Origin: CALMKX01 sp036274895
Lineage (GTDB): Bacteria; Acidobacteriota; Thermoanaerobaculia; Multivoradales; SZUA-115
Assembly: GCA_036274895.1 (NCBI GenBank)
Contig: DASUEU010000056.1
Coordinates: 16,031-80,030, forward strand
Direction: 5' to 3'
DNA: 64,000 nucleotides
The notes below the pieces were generated by a model that worked only from the letters and a program-made list of their open reading frames with translations, ran no database searches and was not told the DNA's origin. Of the stretch, positions 25,879 through 34,133 are shown piece after piece; the first letter of the stretch is position 1, and each line of letters starts with the position of its first letter. A program made the translations under genes and the position numbers.

Positions 25879-27957
25879 TTACGCTCCCTTGCCCACGGTG
25901 ACGGTCTTCTGGTCGCGGCCGGCGTTGTCGGTGGTCACGTCGACCACGATCTTCGCGCCGGGCCGGGCCCGCACGAGCCATTCGCCCGTGAGGGTACCGC
26001 TGGTGCCTTCGAGGCGGTCGGCAACGGCCACCGGGTACCCGGTGACCATCTCGACGTCCACGCCGGTCTGCAACCTGAGCCGCACCGGCAGGTGCACCTG
26101 GGCCCGCTCGGCCATCTTGGTGTGGGTGGCGAGGTAACCGCGGTTGGCGGCCACGGCCTTCACCCGGTAAACGCCCCCGCCGAGGTCGGAGGCCTCGAGG
26201 GAGAGGATCTCCACCTTCGCCAGCTTGCCGGCGAGGTCGAGCACCGTCTCGGTGTGGGCGATCAGGGCCGGCCGCAGGACCTCGTACGGCGGGGCGATCT
26301 CGACGAAGGGATCGAGCCCACCGACCTCGGCCTTCGTGCCGTCCGGCAGGGTCACCGGCGTCCAGGCGACGAAGCCGCCCGGGGCGTTGGCGTCCACCCA
26401 GGCCAGCACCTCGCGCTCCCGGGCCCCGGCCTCGCTCGGCTTGCCGGCGCCCCCGCCGCCCCCTCCCATCTGCTTCATGCGCTCGGCCATGGCCTTGGGC
26501 GTGATCTGCCCTCCCTTCAGCATGCCCACGACCATCGCGCCGGTGAACTGCGCCGGGGCCTTGTTCTCGCGCAGGAAGGCCTCGATCTTGGCCTCTCCTT
26601 CGGCGATCAGCTCGTCACTGCTCATGCCGGCGAGCTTCTCGAGGGTCAGGGCTTCCTCCCCTTCCTTGGCCCCACTCTTCTTCTCGGCCTTGGGGATGCC
26701 CCAGACGTCGAGCTCCAAGGCCATGGCCCCGTACTGGTAATAGAGCCAGGGGGTGAAACCGCCCTTGCCGTACTGGGCCGCCGGGCGGTCGGCCGAGAGG
26801 CCGGCCTTCTTGAGGCGCTCCTTGTAGCTCTCGGCGAACTTGTCGAGGTAAGCCTGGTCTCCCCCGTCGACCTTGGTGGCCGGCCCGGCGCCCAGGAACT
26901 GCTGGAGCTGGTCCTTGGTGATGTTGTTCTGGCGCACGAAGGGGAGGGTCTGGGCCACCGCCCAGATCTCGTCGATGGTGTACTCCTGCTCGGGATCGAA
27001 GCTCATCATCCGCGCCGCCTGGGGCGGCACCTTGAAACGCTGGGTGCCGAGGTCGCCCCCACCGCCCAGGCTCTGGGGCGCAGCGAGCAGGTTGTTGGCC
27101 GGGCCGTAGACCAGGGCGAGGGCGACGTTGCGGCGCGCCAGGAGAAAGTCCATCAGGGCCTTGCTCTCCGGGGCCCAGCTCGGCCAGGGGCCGGCCTTGG
27201 GGGTGGCGTGGGGGAAGGCGTGGGGGAAGTTGCGATCCGGCGCGATGCCGTCCGCGCCGTCCTCGTTGGGCTCGCCGTCACCGTCGTCGTCCTTGCCCTC
27301 GGCAACCACCCGGAAGGCCCCGGCCCGCCCCTCCATCGAGTCCGCCTTGACCAGCACCCGGGGATCGGTGGCATCCGGCACCCAGCCGCCGGTGGGGTCC
27401 GGGATGCGCAGGAAGGTGATCAGGCCGTCGCCGTTCAAGTCGTCGGCCGGGTCCTCGCCGGAGAGGCCGTCGAGGTCGTCGTCCACCTGCAGGGTATTGC
27501 CGCCGCGGCGCTCGCGCAGGGGGGCGAAGAGGGCGTCGTGGGCGTCCGGGTTCAAGGCCGGGGCGACGTAGAAGGTGTGAGTGGCGAGCAGCTGCGCCGC
27601 CGGGCCCTCGGCCGGGGCGGCGAGCAGAGTCGCGATCAGGTCGAGGGCGGCCTCGGTGCCGGCGTTGTGGGAGCCGGCGACGTTGGCGCCCACGAAGACC
27701 GCCGGGCGAGCGTCCGGGTCCACCGGGCCTGGGGCCGCGATCCGGGCCACGTGAAGGGTGCGGCCCCCGGCCGACTTGCCGATGGCGAGCAGCTTCACCA
27801 GCCCCGGGTGCCCCTGCCCCCAGGAGGAGAGCTGAGCCTCGACCTCGGCGAAGGAATGGTAGTCCTGGTACTCCAAGCCGGCGACCGCCGGCCCCGCCAG
27901 AGCCAGAAGGCCCAGCAAGCCGGCAGCCACCCGCAGAAAAGCAGACGTTCTCCTCAC
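25879..27957 (-). CDS. M14-like paralogue lacking zinc ligands
   Basis: A 692-residue exported protein with the same layout as its downstream neighbour: a signal peptide (LLGLLALAGPAVA), an M14-like domain with Asp-rich inserts (DDDLDGLSGED; DDDGDGEPNED) and a C-terminal beta domain. The HxxE pair is missing: the aligned region reads GANVAGSHNAGTEA. The third ligand His is also missing: LVYGPANN replaces SYHNN. A catalytic-like Glu may remain in ALELDVWG. I chose the GTG at 27957, 5 bp after GGAGGAGG; ATG at 27972 is the alternative. It is probably a non-catalytic paralogue. Confidence 0.75.
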   Translation of the reverse strand: MRRTSAFLRVAAGLLGLLALAGPAVAGLEYQDYHSFAEVEAQLSSWGQGHPGLVKLLAIGKSAGGRTLHVARIAAPGPVDPDARPAVFVGANVAGSHNAGTEAALDLIATLLAAPAEGPAAQLLATHTFYVAPALNPDAHDALFAPLRERRGGNTLQVDDDLDGLSGEDPADDLNGDGLITFLRIPDPTGGWVPDATDPRVLVKADSMEGRAGAFRVVAEGKDDDGDGEPNEDGADGIAPDRNFPHAFPHATPKAGPWPSWAPESKALMDFLLARRNVALALVYGPANNLLAAPQSLGGGGDLGTQRFKVPPQAARMMSFDPEQEYTIDEIWAVAQTLPFVRQNNITKDQLQQFLGAGPATKVDGGDQAYLDKFAESYKERLKKAGLSADRPAAQYGKGGFTPWLYYQYGAMALELDVWGIPKAEKKSGAKEGEEALTLEKLAGMSSDELIAEGEAKIEAFLRENKAPAQFTGAMVVGMLKGGQITPKAMAERMKQMGGGGGGAGKPSEAGAREREVLAWVDANAPGGFVAWTPVTLPDGTKAEVGGLDPFVEIAPPYEVLRPALIAHTETVLDLAGKLAKVEILSLEASDLGGGVYRVKAVAANRGYLATHTKMAERAQVHLPVRLRLQTGVDVEMVTGYPVAVADRLEGTSGTLTGEWLVRARPGAKIVVDVTTDNAGRDQKTVTVGKGA

Positions 27958-28057
27958 GAGCACCTCCTCCAACGGGAATGGGTTGGGAGCCGGGCGGCTC
28001 CCCGGAGGTTCTACGGCGGGTGGGGAGGGTGGTTTCAGCGCGGGAAGGCCGAGCCGC

Positions 28058-28741
28058 CTACCGGGGGCCCTGCTCCGCCCCGGGGGGCTGGTCGCTCACG
28101 GAGTGGCCGCGCCAGTACAGCGAGGAGCCCAGCGGCCGCGGCACGTCGGTCAGGGTGAGCTGGCGCGGGTTGGCGTCGAGGTCGGTGAAGAAGGCAGAAC
28201 CGTGGGAGTAGGTCGCGCCGCACTGCCGGCAACGAAGGCCCCGGATCTGGATCTTCGCCCCCAACACCCCTCTCGCCACCAGCAGGCCGGCGATGACGAC
28301 CAGCAGGGCGAGGAGCACCCGCCCCGGGGGCAAGAGCTCGCTGGCGACCCATTGCACCAGGGCGACCGCCGGCAACCAGAGCAGCACGACCTTGACGAAC
28401 CTCCAGCCCTTGGCCGCTCCCGGCTCTGACCAACGTTCCCAGTAGACCCAAACCAGCGCGGCGAAGACCATCCCCGCCGCCAGCAACGACACGACGGTTG
28501 GGGATGGGAAGAGCCCGAGCGCCAGCCACCCCGCCACCAGCGCCAGCGGCGAGGCGAGCAAGGCCGCCTTGCCGAGCCGCTGTCGCGTCCTCTCGATCTG
28601 CTGGTGATGGTCGGGCGCCCACCACGGATCGAGCTCGAACGAGCCGCAGGCGTCGCAGTAGGCGTAGTGCCGGTAGTACTGAGTCGGTTCGATCTCCGGG
28701 TCGTTGTCGCCGGTCGTATAGAGATGCGGAACGCTTCCCAT
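28058..28741 (-). CDS. Membrane protein with two zinc ribbons
   Basis: A 227-residue protein. An N-terminal CxxC (YCDACGSFE), three or four hydrophobic segments (LASPLALVAGWLALGLF; VVSLLAAGMVFAALVWVYW; LLALLVVIAGLLVARGVL) and a C-terminal CxxC (CRQCGATYSHGS) suggest a membrane protein with paired cytosolic zinc ribbons. GGGAGAGG precedes the ATG. Function unknown. Confidence 0.6.
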   Translation of the reverse strand: MGSVPHLYTTGDNDPEIEPTQYYRHYAYCDACGSFELDPWWAPDHHQQIERTRQRLGKAALLASPLALVAGWLALGLFPSPTVVSLLAAGMVFAALVWVYWERWSEPGAAKGWRFVKVVLLWLPAVALVQWVASELLPPGRVLLALLVVIAGLLVARGVLGAKIQIRGLRCRQCGATYSHGSAFFTDLDANPRQLTLTDVPRPLGSSLYWRGHSVSDQPPGAEQGPR

Positions 28742-28886
28742 CGAGCCTCTCCCATCGCGGTCGTGGTCCGGAAACGGGGTGGCCTGGTCGCCACGGTGCG
28801 GTCGGGATGGCCAGAATACCGCGCCTCAGGGCAGCTCGGCCGCGCCGGCTCGCGGAGCAGCTCCAGGAGCCTCGGTAGCGGGAGGG

Positions 28887-29345
28887 CTAGAGCTCGTCCC
28901 AATCGGGATGCCAGTGCGGGTCGAGGCTCTTGAAGTGGCCCGCCGGGCAGGTGCCGCCGCCGGTCGACGAGATGTTCCAGTGGGTGGCGCAGTAGAACTT
29001 GCCGCAGGGCCGGCAGAAGCCGGCGTCGTCGTAGAGCCCCGTCGCGGCGATCTTCTCGGTGTCGTAGTCGGGGCCGCCGAAGGCCGCGAGAAAAGCCTGT
29101 GCGCGCTCGGCGGAGATCGGATCACCCTGGTCGCTCGGGCCGGGCGAAGCGAAGTTCATCCCACACAGGCCGGCGAAGCGCAGATACCAGACGCCCTCCC
29201 GTTCCCAGAGGTACATGCGCGCGGCGGGCACACCACACACCGAGCAGGGCGTCGTCAACGAGTGCCCCCGAACGCCCTGCGCCCGGCCTCGAAAGGCCGA
29301 GGTCCGGCGCCGGATCAGGGAGGCCAGCCTCTCGAGCAGGCTCAT
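28887..29345 (-). CDS. Cys-rich zinc-ribbon hypothetical protein
   Basis: A 152-residue soluble protein with three Cys pairs (CSVCGVP, FCRPCGKFYC, TCPAGH) and His residues suited to bind two zinc ions. ATG at 29345 gives MSLLERLASLIRRRTSAF; the longer open frame upstream runs into repeats and the FGE gene. It is separated from the FGE operon by a repeat-rich gap, so membership in that operon is doubtful. Confidence 0.55.
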   Translation of the reverse strand: MSLLERLASLIRRRTSAFRGRAQGVRGHSLTTPCSVCGVPAARMYLWEREGVWYLRFAGLCGMNFASPGPSDQGDPISAERAQAFLAAFGGPDYDTEKIAATGLYDDAGFCRPCGKFYCATHWNISSTGGGTCPAGHFKSLDPHWHPDWDEL

Positions 29346-29532
29346 CGGCCGATCATGCCAGGTGGGGAGCGGCCGGGGCAATGCGACCTCCGGGCCGGCG
29401 ATGGCCGAGTCCGAGAGGGCGACGCATGCGTCGCCCCTACATCGACAACCATCCTTTTCCTCTCCTGCCCACGCAGAACGTGGGAACGAGCGACAACCTC
29501 CGGTCCCCTCGCCGCCCCGCGGCTCCGCCCTC
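29346..29532. repeat. Composite of dispersed repeats
   Basis: It contains a 20-bp perfect palindrome (29417-29436, GGGCGACGCATGCGTCGCCC) and an imperfect copy (near 29467-29490, CCCACGCAGAACGTGGGAACG) of the GTTCCCACGC hairpin family found at 16915 and 54034. No gene. It follows the last FGE gene and could end its transcription. Confidence 0.6.
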
Positions 29533-30429
29533 CTACCTGCCGGGCGCAGCCTGACCTCGGGCGAGGCGGAAGCCGAGGTGGCCGCTGCGAATGCCCGGCG
29601 AGGACCAGCGCCGCGCGGCTGCGCGTACGTATCTCGCATAGTCGTACCAGGAGCCGCCACGAAACACGCGGTTCGCGCCCATCTGAGGACCACTGGGGTT
29701 CGAAGCTGGATCAGCCAAGTAGGCACCGTTCCAGTCCTGGCACCACTCCCACACGTTGCCCAACATGTCGAAGAGACCCCAAGAGTTCGGCGTCTTCAGC
29801 CGCACTGGCCGAGTCCCCGCTCTAGCATGAGGGTACTGCTTGTCCACCCAGTCCGAAGAGTCGTGGCCACCCTCTAATTCGAAGCCTACGCCGCTGTTGC
29901 CCCCGTACCAGGCGATCAAGTCCAGCACGGGCCCGTTGTTGGCGCCCAGGACCTCCAGCTCCCCCGCGTACGTGCTGGTCTCTGTCCCCGCCCGGCACGC
30001 GTACTCCCACTCCGCCTCGCTCGGCAGCCTGGCCGCCAAGCCGGGGATCACGCCGTTCAACTGCTCCAGGAAGCGCTGGCAATCCTCCCAGCTCACCTGC
30101 TCAACCGGCCGATCAGGAGTCTGGAGCCGACTGGGGTTCTCCCCCATCACGGCCTGCCACAGGGCCTGCGTGCAGGGCACCTCGCCGAGCCAGAAGCCCT
30201 CGGTCAGGGTGACCAGGTGGCGGGGGCCTTCGTCCTCTCGGCGACCGGCTTCGCCTTCCGGGGAGCCCATCCAGAACGTCCCCGGAGGAATCCAGCGCAA
30301 GCGGTGCGAGACCTGTGCGATCTCGAAGCCCACGAACACCCCGTACCGATCCTCCCCCCACTCCGCGGCCCAGCTGGGCGGGATGCCGCGGTCGAGGGGG
30401 TGGGAGGCGGGGGAACCGGCAACCCTCAC
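29533..30429 (-). CDS. FGE-sulfatase-domain protein, third copy, DGR-type target
   Basis: A 298-residue protein made almost wholly of one FGE-sulfatase/C-type-lectin-fold domain. Landmarks shared with the upstream protein are RWIPPGTFWMGSP, GFWLGEVPCTQALW, EWEYACRAGTETSTYAG, LGNVWEWCQDW and RVFRGGSW. It starts at GTG 30429, overlapping the previous TGA (GTGA). Catalytic cysteines of true formylglycine-generating enzymes, which follow the GGSW motif, are absent, so a binding role is likely. Residues 253-293 are the variable segment VR3, close to the C-terminus as in known DGR targets. Confidence 0.85.
   Translation of the reverse strand: MRVAGSPASHPLDRGIPPSWAAEWGEDRYGVFVGFEIAQVSHRLRWIPPGTFWMGSPEGEAGRREDEGPRHLVTLTEGFWLGEVPCTQALWQAVMGENPSRLQTPDRPVEQVSWEDCQRFLEQLNGVIPGLAARLPSEAEWEYACRAGTETSTYAGELEVLGANNGPVLDLIAWYGGNSGVGFELEGGHDSSDWVDKQYPHARAGTRPVRLKTPNSWGLFDMLGNVWEWCQDWNGAYLADPASNPSGPQMGANRVFRGGSWYDYARYVRAAARRWSSPGIRSGHLGFRLARGQAAPGR
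29551..29673 (-). repeat. VR3: candidate DGR variable region
   Basis: 41 codons aligned to VR1 and VR2. Variable codons include TAC (10), TAT (12), AGA (14), CGC (22), TCC (24), GGC (27), AGC (30) and CAC (32). It shows four synonymous differences from VR2, so it was homogenised less recently. The last nine codons, the candidate IMH, are conserved at the protein level. Confidence 0.7.
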
Positions 30430-33400
30430 CTCACTCGCTCCCTCTCCCGCGGCGCCGCGAGGCCCGGCGGCTCGGTGGCGCCGGCTCGTCCCTCGCCGGG
30501 CTCCACCGGCTCGCGGGCCTCGGTCTCACCCGGGCTCCGCCCGCCTGCCGGGCGCACCTGACCTCGGGCAAGGCGGAAACCGAGGTACTCGACGCGGAAG
30601 TCCGGCGAGTGCCAGCCCCGCGCGGCTGCGCGCACGAACCCCGCGTCGTCGTCCCAGGAGCCGCCCCGAAACACGCGGTTCGAGCCCATCTCAGGCCCTC
30701 GGGGGTTCACCATTTCCTCGGCAGCGTAGTCTCCCTGCCAGTCCTCGCACCACTCCCAGACGTTCCCGAGCATGTCGTAGAGGCCCCAGGCGTTCGGCCG
30801 CTTCAGCCGCACCGGCCGCGTCCCGGCCTTGGTGTGAGGGAACTGCTTCTCAGGCCACTCTGAGGAATCGTAGCCCTCCTCCAGCTCGTAACCCACACCG
30901 CTGTTGCCGCTGTACCAGGCAATGTCATGCAACAACGGCGCATTGCAGGTTCCCAGGATCTCCAGCTCTCCCGCGTAGGTGCTCGTCTCCGTGCCCGCCC
31001 GGCAGGCGTACTCCCACTCCGCTTCGGTCGGCAAGCTTAGCTCCAGGCCCGCGACCCGGCCGTTCAACTCGCCGAAGAACCGCTGGCAATCCTCCCAGCT
31101 AACCCTCTCCACGGGTCGATCCGGAGTCCGGAACCGGCTCGGGTTCTCACCCATCACCCTCTCCCACAGGGCCTGGGTGCAGGGCACCTCGCCGAGCCAG
31201 AAGCCTTCGGTCAAGGTCACCTGGTGGCGGGGGCCGTCATCGTCCCACCGCCCGGCCTCGGTCTCCGGCGAGCCCATCCAGAACCGGCCCGGGGGGATCC
31301 AGCGCAAGCGATGGGCAACCTCCTCCACTTCGAAGGCTGCCCACAGCCCGAAGCGGTCCCGCCCCGCGGCGCTGGCCCATGCCGGTCGCTCGAAACGGCG
31401 CAGCTCCAGCTCCTGGCGGTCCGTGCGCAGCAGGAGGGTGGGGCCGAGCCCCGCGGCCGGTGGCCGGCGGTCCGGGCGAGCGGGCTCGTCCCTCGCCCGA
31501 CTCCGCCCGGAACCGCGGCCACCTCCTGCCTGGCCTGCCTGTGCGCCCTGACCTCGGGCAAGGCGGAAACCGAGGAACCCGTAGCGGATGACCGGCGAGT
31601 TCCAGCCCCGCGCGGCCGCGCGCACGTACCCCGCGTCGTCGAACCAGGAGCCGCCCCGAATCACGCGGTCCGAGCCCACCTCGGGGCCCCGGGGGTTGAG
31701 GACTGTCTCGGCAGCGTACTCACCCTGCCAGTCCGCACACCACTCCCACACGTTGCCCAACGTCTCGTAGAGGCCCCAGGGGTTCGGAGCCTTCGCCTTG
31801 ACCGGGTGCGTCTCGCCCTGGCTGTTGCCCCGGTACCATGAGATGTCTTCCAGCAGAGTCGCCTCCCCGTCCTCCAGAATCTCCAACTCCCCGGCATAGG
31901 TGCTGGTTTCGGTCCCGGCCCGGCAGGCGTACTCCCACTCTGCCTCCGTGGGCAACCTCAGGCCCGTGGCCGACTCGCGGCCGTTCAGCTTCGCGAGGAA
32001 CCGCTGGCAATCGTCCCAGCTCACGCTCTCCACAGGGCGGCTCGGTCCCTGGAATCGGCTGGGGTTCTCACCCATCACAGCCTGCCAAAGAGCCTGTGTG
32101 CAAGGCACCTCGCCGAGCCAGAAGCCCTCGGTCAACGTCACCTGGTGGCGGGGGCCTTCGTCGTCCCATCGGCCGGCCTCCGTGTCCGGGGAACCCATCC
32201 AGAAAGTGCCCGGAGGGATCCACCGCATGCGATGGGAGACCTCCCCCACCTCGAACGAGGCCCAGTGGCCGAACTGATCCTGACCGAAGGCGCTTGCCCA
32301 CGGGGGGCGGGCGGGGGCCGCCAGCCGCCTGGATCCAACCGCTGGCACGAGGGAGGGGAGGTCCAGCACCGCAGTGGCTCGGCGAGAATCCGAGTCCAAG
32401 GGAAGGGGCCGACCGAAGGCCTCCGACTCGAATGCCACGGCCACCACCGGCAGGCCGGCTACCAACTGGCCGAGCGGGCTGCCGCCCTGGATCAGACCGG
32501 TCTTCTCGCCAACCGGGAGAACGCGCAGGCGCGCTCCCTCCTGCCACAGAGTGAACAGGCGCGGCGAGTAGCCTCGGGCCTTCCACCGCAAGGAAACGCC
32601 GGCCGGCAGGTTCGCCTCCTCCAGCCTCTCGACGGCTACGAGGTACGCCCGCTGGAGGAATGGCCCTAGCTCCAGATCCTCCCCGAGAGCGGCCGGCACG
32701 CGGTCCCAGACGGCCACAAACCACTGGCTCAGGGCGGTCACCAGCTGCGGCTCCGTGCCGCCGGGGTCGAGGAGAGTCTTGGCGACCCGGAGAAGGAAGG
32801 TCCGCGACCGCTCTCGCGAGCGGACTCCGACCTCGTCGATCGGCGCACCCAGTGCCTCCAAAGTGGCTTGTTCTTCAGCCCAGATCTCTGGTGCAGCCTC
32901 CTCGTGCCAGAGCCGGAGCAGGCTCGCCAGCCGGGCCTGCGTCTCCTTCTCGAGGTCGAGGAACGCCTGCCGCCGTTGAGTGGCGGTCTCGGTGTCCGGA
33001 TAGGCCGCAGCCCAGGAGCTGCCGTCCACAGAAGGATGGTTCCAAGCATCGATCTCGGTGCCCAGATCCGCCTCGCTCGGGGCCAGCAACCGCCGGGCGG
33101 CACGCAACAGCCCAGGCTCGATCTGTACCGCAGGAGAGAGCAGCTCCAGCAATCGCTCGACACGGTCCTCCCGGTCCTCCGGATCGAGGATCCTCCCGAT
33201 CTTCCCGGCCGAGCCCCAGGGCTTCTGCCAGGAAATGGCTGTCCAGAGCCTGAGATCCGGCCGCCGCCACGAGGACGCTGGGCAGGCCAGTAGGGCACCG
33301 GCGACGGCCCCCTGGAGTCGAACCCGACGGCCCAGGGCGGCCCAGGGCTCGCGATGCTCGGCCGTGCCGGAGAAACCCAGGTCCGTCACCGCGAGCAGCC

Positions 33401-34133
33401 GCTCGCCCCGCTCGAAGTGCGGCAGCCCAGTGAAGAACCGGCCTCGGCCGTCCCGCCATCGTCCTGGGAAGGCGTCGTTGCGCTCCAGGATTCGCAGGTC
33501 GCTCTTGCCCCGTTGCAGGAGGAGGCGGGAGAGGAGCGCGGTCTGGTCCCCGGCGAGGGGGCGGAGGCGCTCCGCCCGATCCATCAGGACCGTGAGGCGG
33601 CCACCGGAGCGGCGAGCCGGCAAGAACGGCAGCTGCCGCAGGATCCGGCCGCGGCTCCAGAGCTCCAGGAAGCGATGCAGGTCCAGGGTGCGGCTCGGCC
33701 GCCAGGCCGGCAAGGCGCGGTTCAGGGCCGGCCACAGCCGGGACCACGGCACGATGGGTTCGGCGCGCGGTCCTTCACCACCGAAGGCCGCGAGCTCGGC
33801 GGCCCGGAGGGAGGAGACCTGCGGTAGCGGCAGATCCTCGGGGGGGACCTCCAGATGCTCCACCCGCTCCAACCGCCAGAACGGGATCGGCGCGAAGCTC
33901 TCGGGAGGAAGCGATGGCGCCGGAACGGGCTCGGCAGGTGCTTGCCGCCTCTCGGGCTCCGGCCGGGGCTCGGGCGGCGGCGGCGGCGGGGAGGCCTCCC
34001 TTTCCTCGAAGCCGAGCTGGCGGGCCAACGCACCTAGGCCCTCCGGGCCCAGGTGCCAGTGGGCGAAGAACAAGTCCGCTCGGCTGGGCTGCGAGCGCCG
34101 AAACCGAGGCTCCGACTCGGCCGATCCCTTCAA
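30426..34133 (-). CDS. Tandem FGE-sulfatase protein of a MoxR conflict system
   Basis: A 1235-residue protein. Residues 1-75 carry a helical segment and a Pro-rich linker. Residues about 75-560 are a region with a degenerate vWA-like core (GGRLTVLMDRAERL; GERLLAVTDLG), which is a weak call. Two FGE-sulfatase domains follow at about 625-865 and 955-1195, each with WIPPG(T/R)FWMGSP, CRAGTETSTYAG and GNVWEWC. Both lack the catalytic cysteines after GGSW. I chose TTG at 34133: it overlaps the MoxR stop (TTGA), with GGAGGT 9 bp upstream; the longer frame is antisense overlap. VR1 and VR2 lie at about 822-862 and 1152-1192. Confidence 0.83.
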   Translation of the reverse strand: MKGSAESEPRFRRSQPSRADLFFAHWHLGPEGLGALARQLGFEEREASPPPPPPEPRPEPERRQAPAEPVPAPSLPPESFAPIPFWRLERVEHLEVPPEDLPLPQVSSLRAAELAAFGGEGPRAEPIVPWSRLWPALNRALPAWRPSRTLDLHRFLELWSRGRILRQLPFLPARRSGGRLTVLMDRAERLRPLAGDQTALLSRLLLQRGKSDLRILERNDAFPGRWRDGRGRFFTGLPHFERGERLLAVTDLGFSGTAEHREPWAALGRRVRLQGAVAGALLACPASSWRRPDLRLWTAISWQKPWGSAGKIGRILDPEDREDRVERLLELLSPAVQIEPGLLRAARRLLAPSEADLGTEIDAWNHPSVDGSSWAAAYPDTETATQRRQAFLDLEKETQARLASLLRLWHEEAAPEIWAEEQATLEALGAPIDEVGVRSRERSRTFLLRVAKTLLDPGGTEPQLVTALSQWFVAVWDRVPAALGEDLELGPFLQRAYLVAVERLEEANLPAGVSLRWKARGYSPRLFTLWQEGARLRVLPVGEKTGLIQGGSPLGQLVAGLPVVAVAFESEAFGRPLPLDSDSRRATAVLDLPSLVPAVGSRRLAAPARPPWASAFGQDQFGHWASFEVGEVSHRMRWIPPGTFWMGSPDTEAGRWDDEGPRHQVTLTEGFWLGEVPCTQALWQAVMGENPSRFQGPSRPVESVSWDDCQRFLAKLNGRESATGLRLPTEAEWEYACRAGTETSTYAGELEILEDGEATLLEDISWYRGNSQGETHPVKAKAPNPWGLYETLGNVWEWCADWQGEYAAETVLNPRGPEVGSDRVIRGGSWFDDAGYVRAAARGWNSPVIRYGFLGFRLARGQGAQAGQAGGGRGSGRSRARDEPARPDRRPPAAGLGPTLLLRTDRQELELRRFERPAWASAAGRDRFGLWAAFEVEEVAHRLRWIPPGRFWMGSPETEAGRWDDDGPRHQVTLTEGFWLGEVPCTQALWERVMGENPSRFRTPDRPVERVSWEDCQRFFGELNGRVAGLELSLPTEAEWEYACRAGTETSTYAGELEILGTCNAPLLHDIAWYSGNSGVGYELEEGYDSSEWPEKQFPHTKAGTRPVRLKRPNAWGLYDMLGNVWEWCEDWQGDYAAEEMVNPRGPEMGSNRVFRGGSWDDDAGFVRAAARGWHSPDFRVEYLGFRLARGQVRPAGGRSPGETEAREPVEPGEGRAGATEPPGLAAPRERERVR
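30558..30680 (-). repeat. VR2: candidate DGR variable region (second FGE domain)
   Basis: Aligned without gaps to VR1 (110 of 123 bases identical). Variable codons read GAC (10), TTC (15), CAC (24), GAC (27), TTC (28), GTC (30), GAG (31), TAC (32), mostly NNC as expected from AAC template codons. It sits inside the reading frame, before an Arg/Glu/Pro-rich tail. Confidence 0.75.
31548..31670 (-). repeat. VR1: candidate DGR variable region (first FGE domain)
   Basis: 41 codons ending the first FGE domain. Against VR2 it has 13 base differences, 12 of them amino-acid-changing and in codon position 1 or 2 (codons 1, 4, 10, 15, 24, 27, 28, 30, 31, 32); only codon 18 is synonymous. In 10 of the 12, one of the two copies has A on the coding strand. 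Codons 33-41 are identical in both. Confidence 0.75.

Noticed and set aside
29551..31670. VR similarity explained by simple gene conversion between FGE copies
   Set aside because: Conversion would homogenise all codons; here nearly all residual differences are amino-acid-changing and in NNC codons. It remains the main alternative until a template is found.
29533..34133. Sulfatase-maturing formylglycine-generating enzymes
   Set aside because: No catalytic Cys after GGSW and no sulfatase gene nearby; context points to conflict-system sensors.
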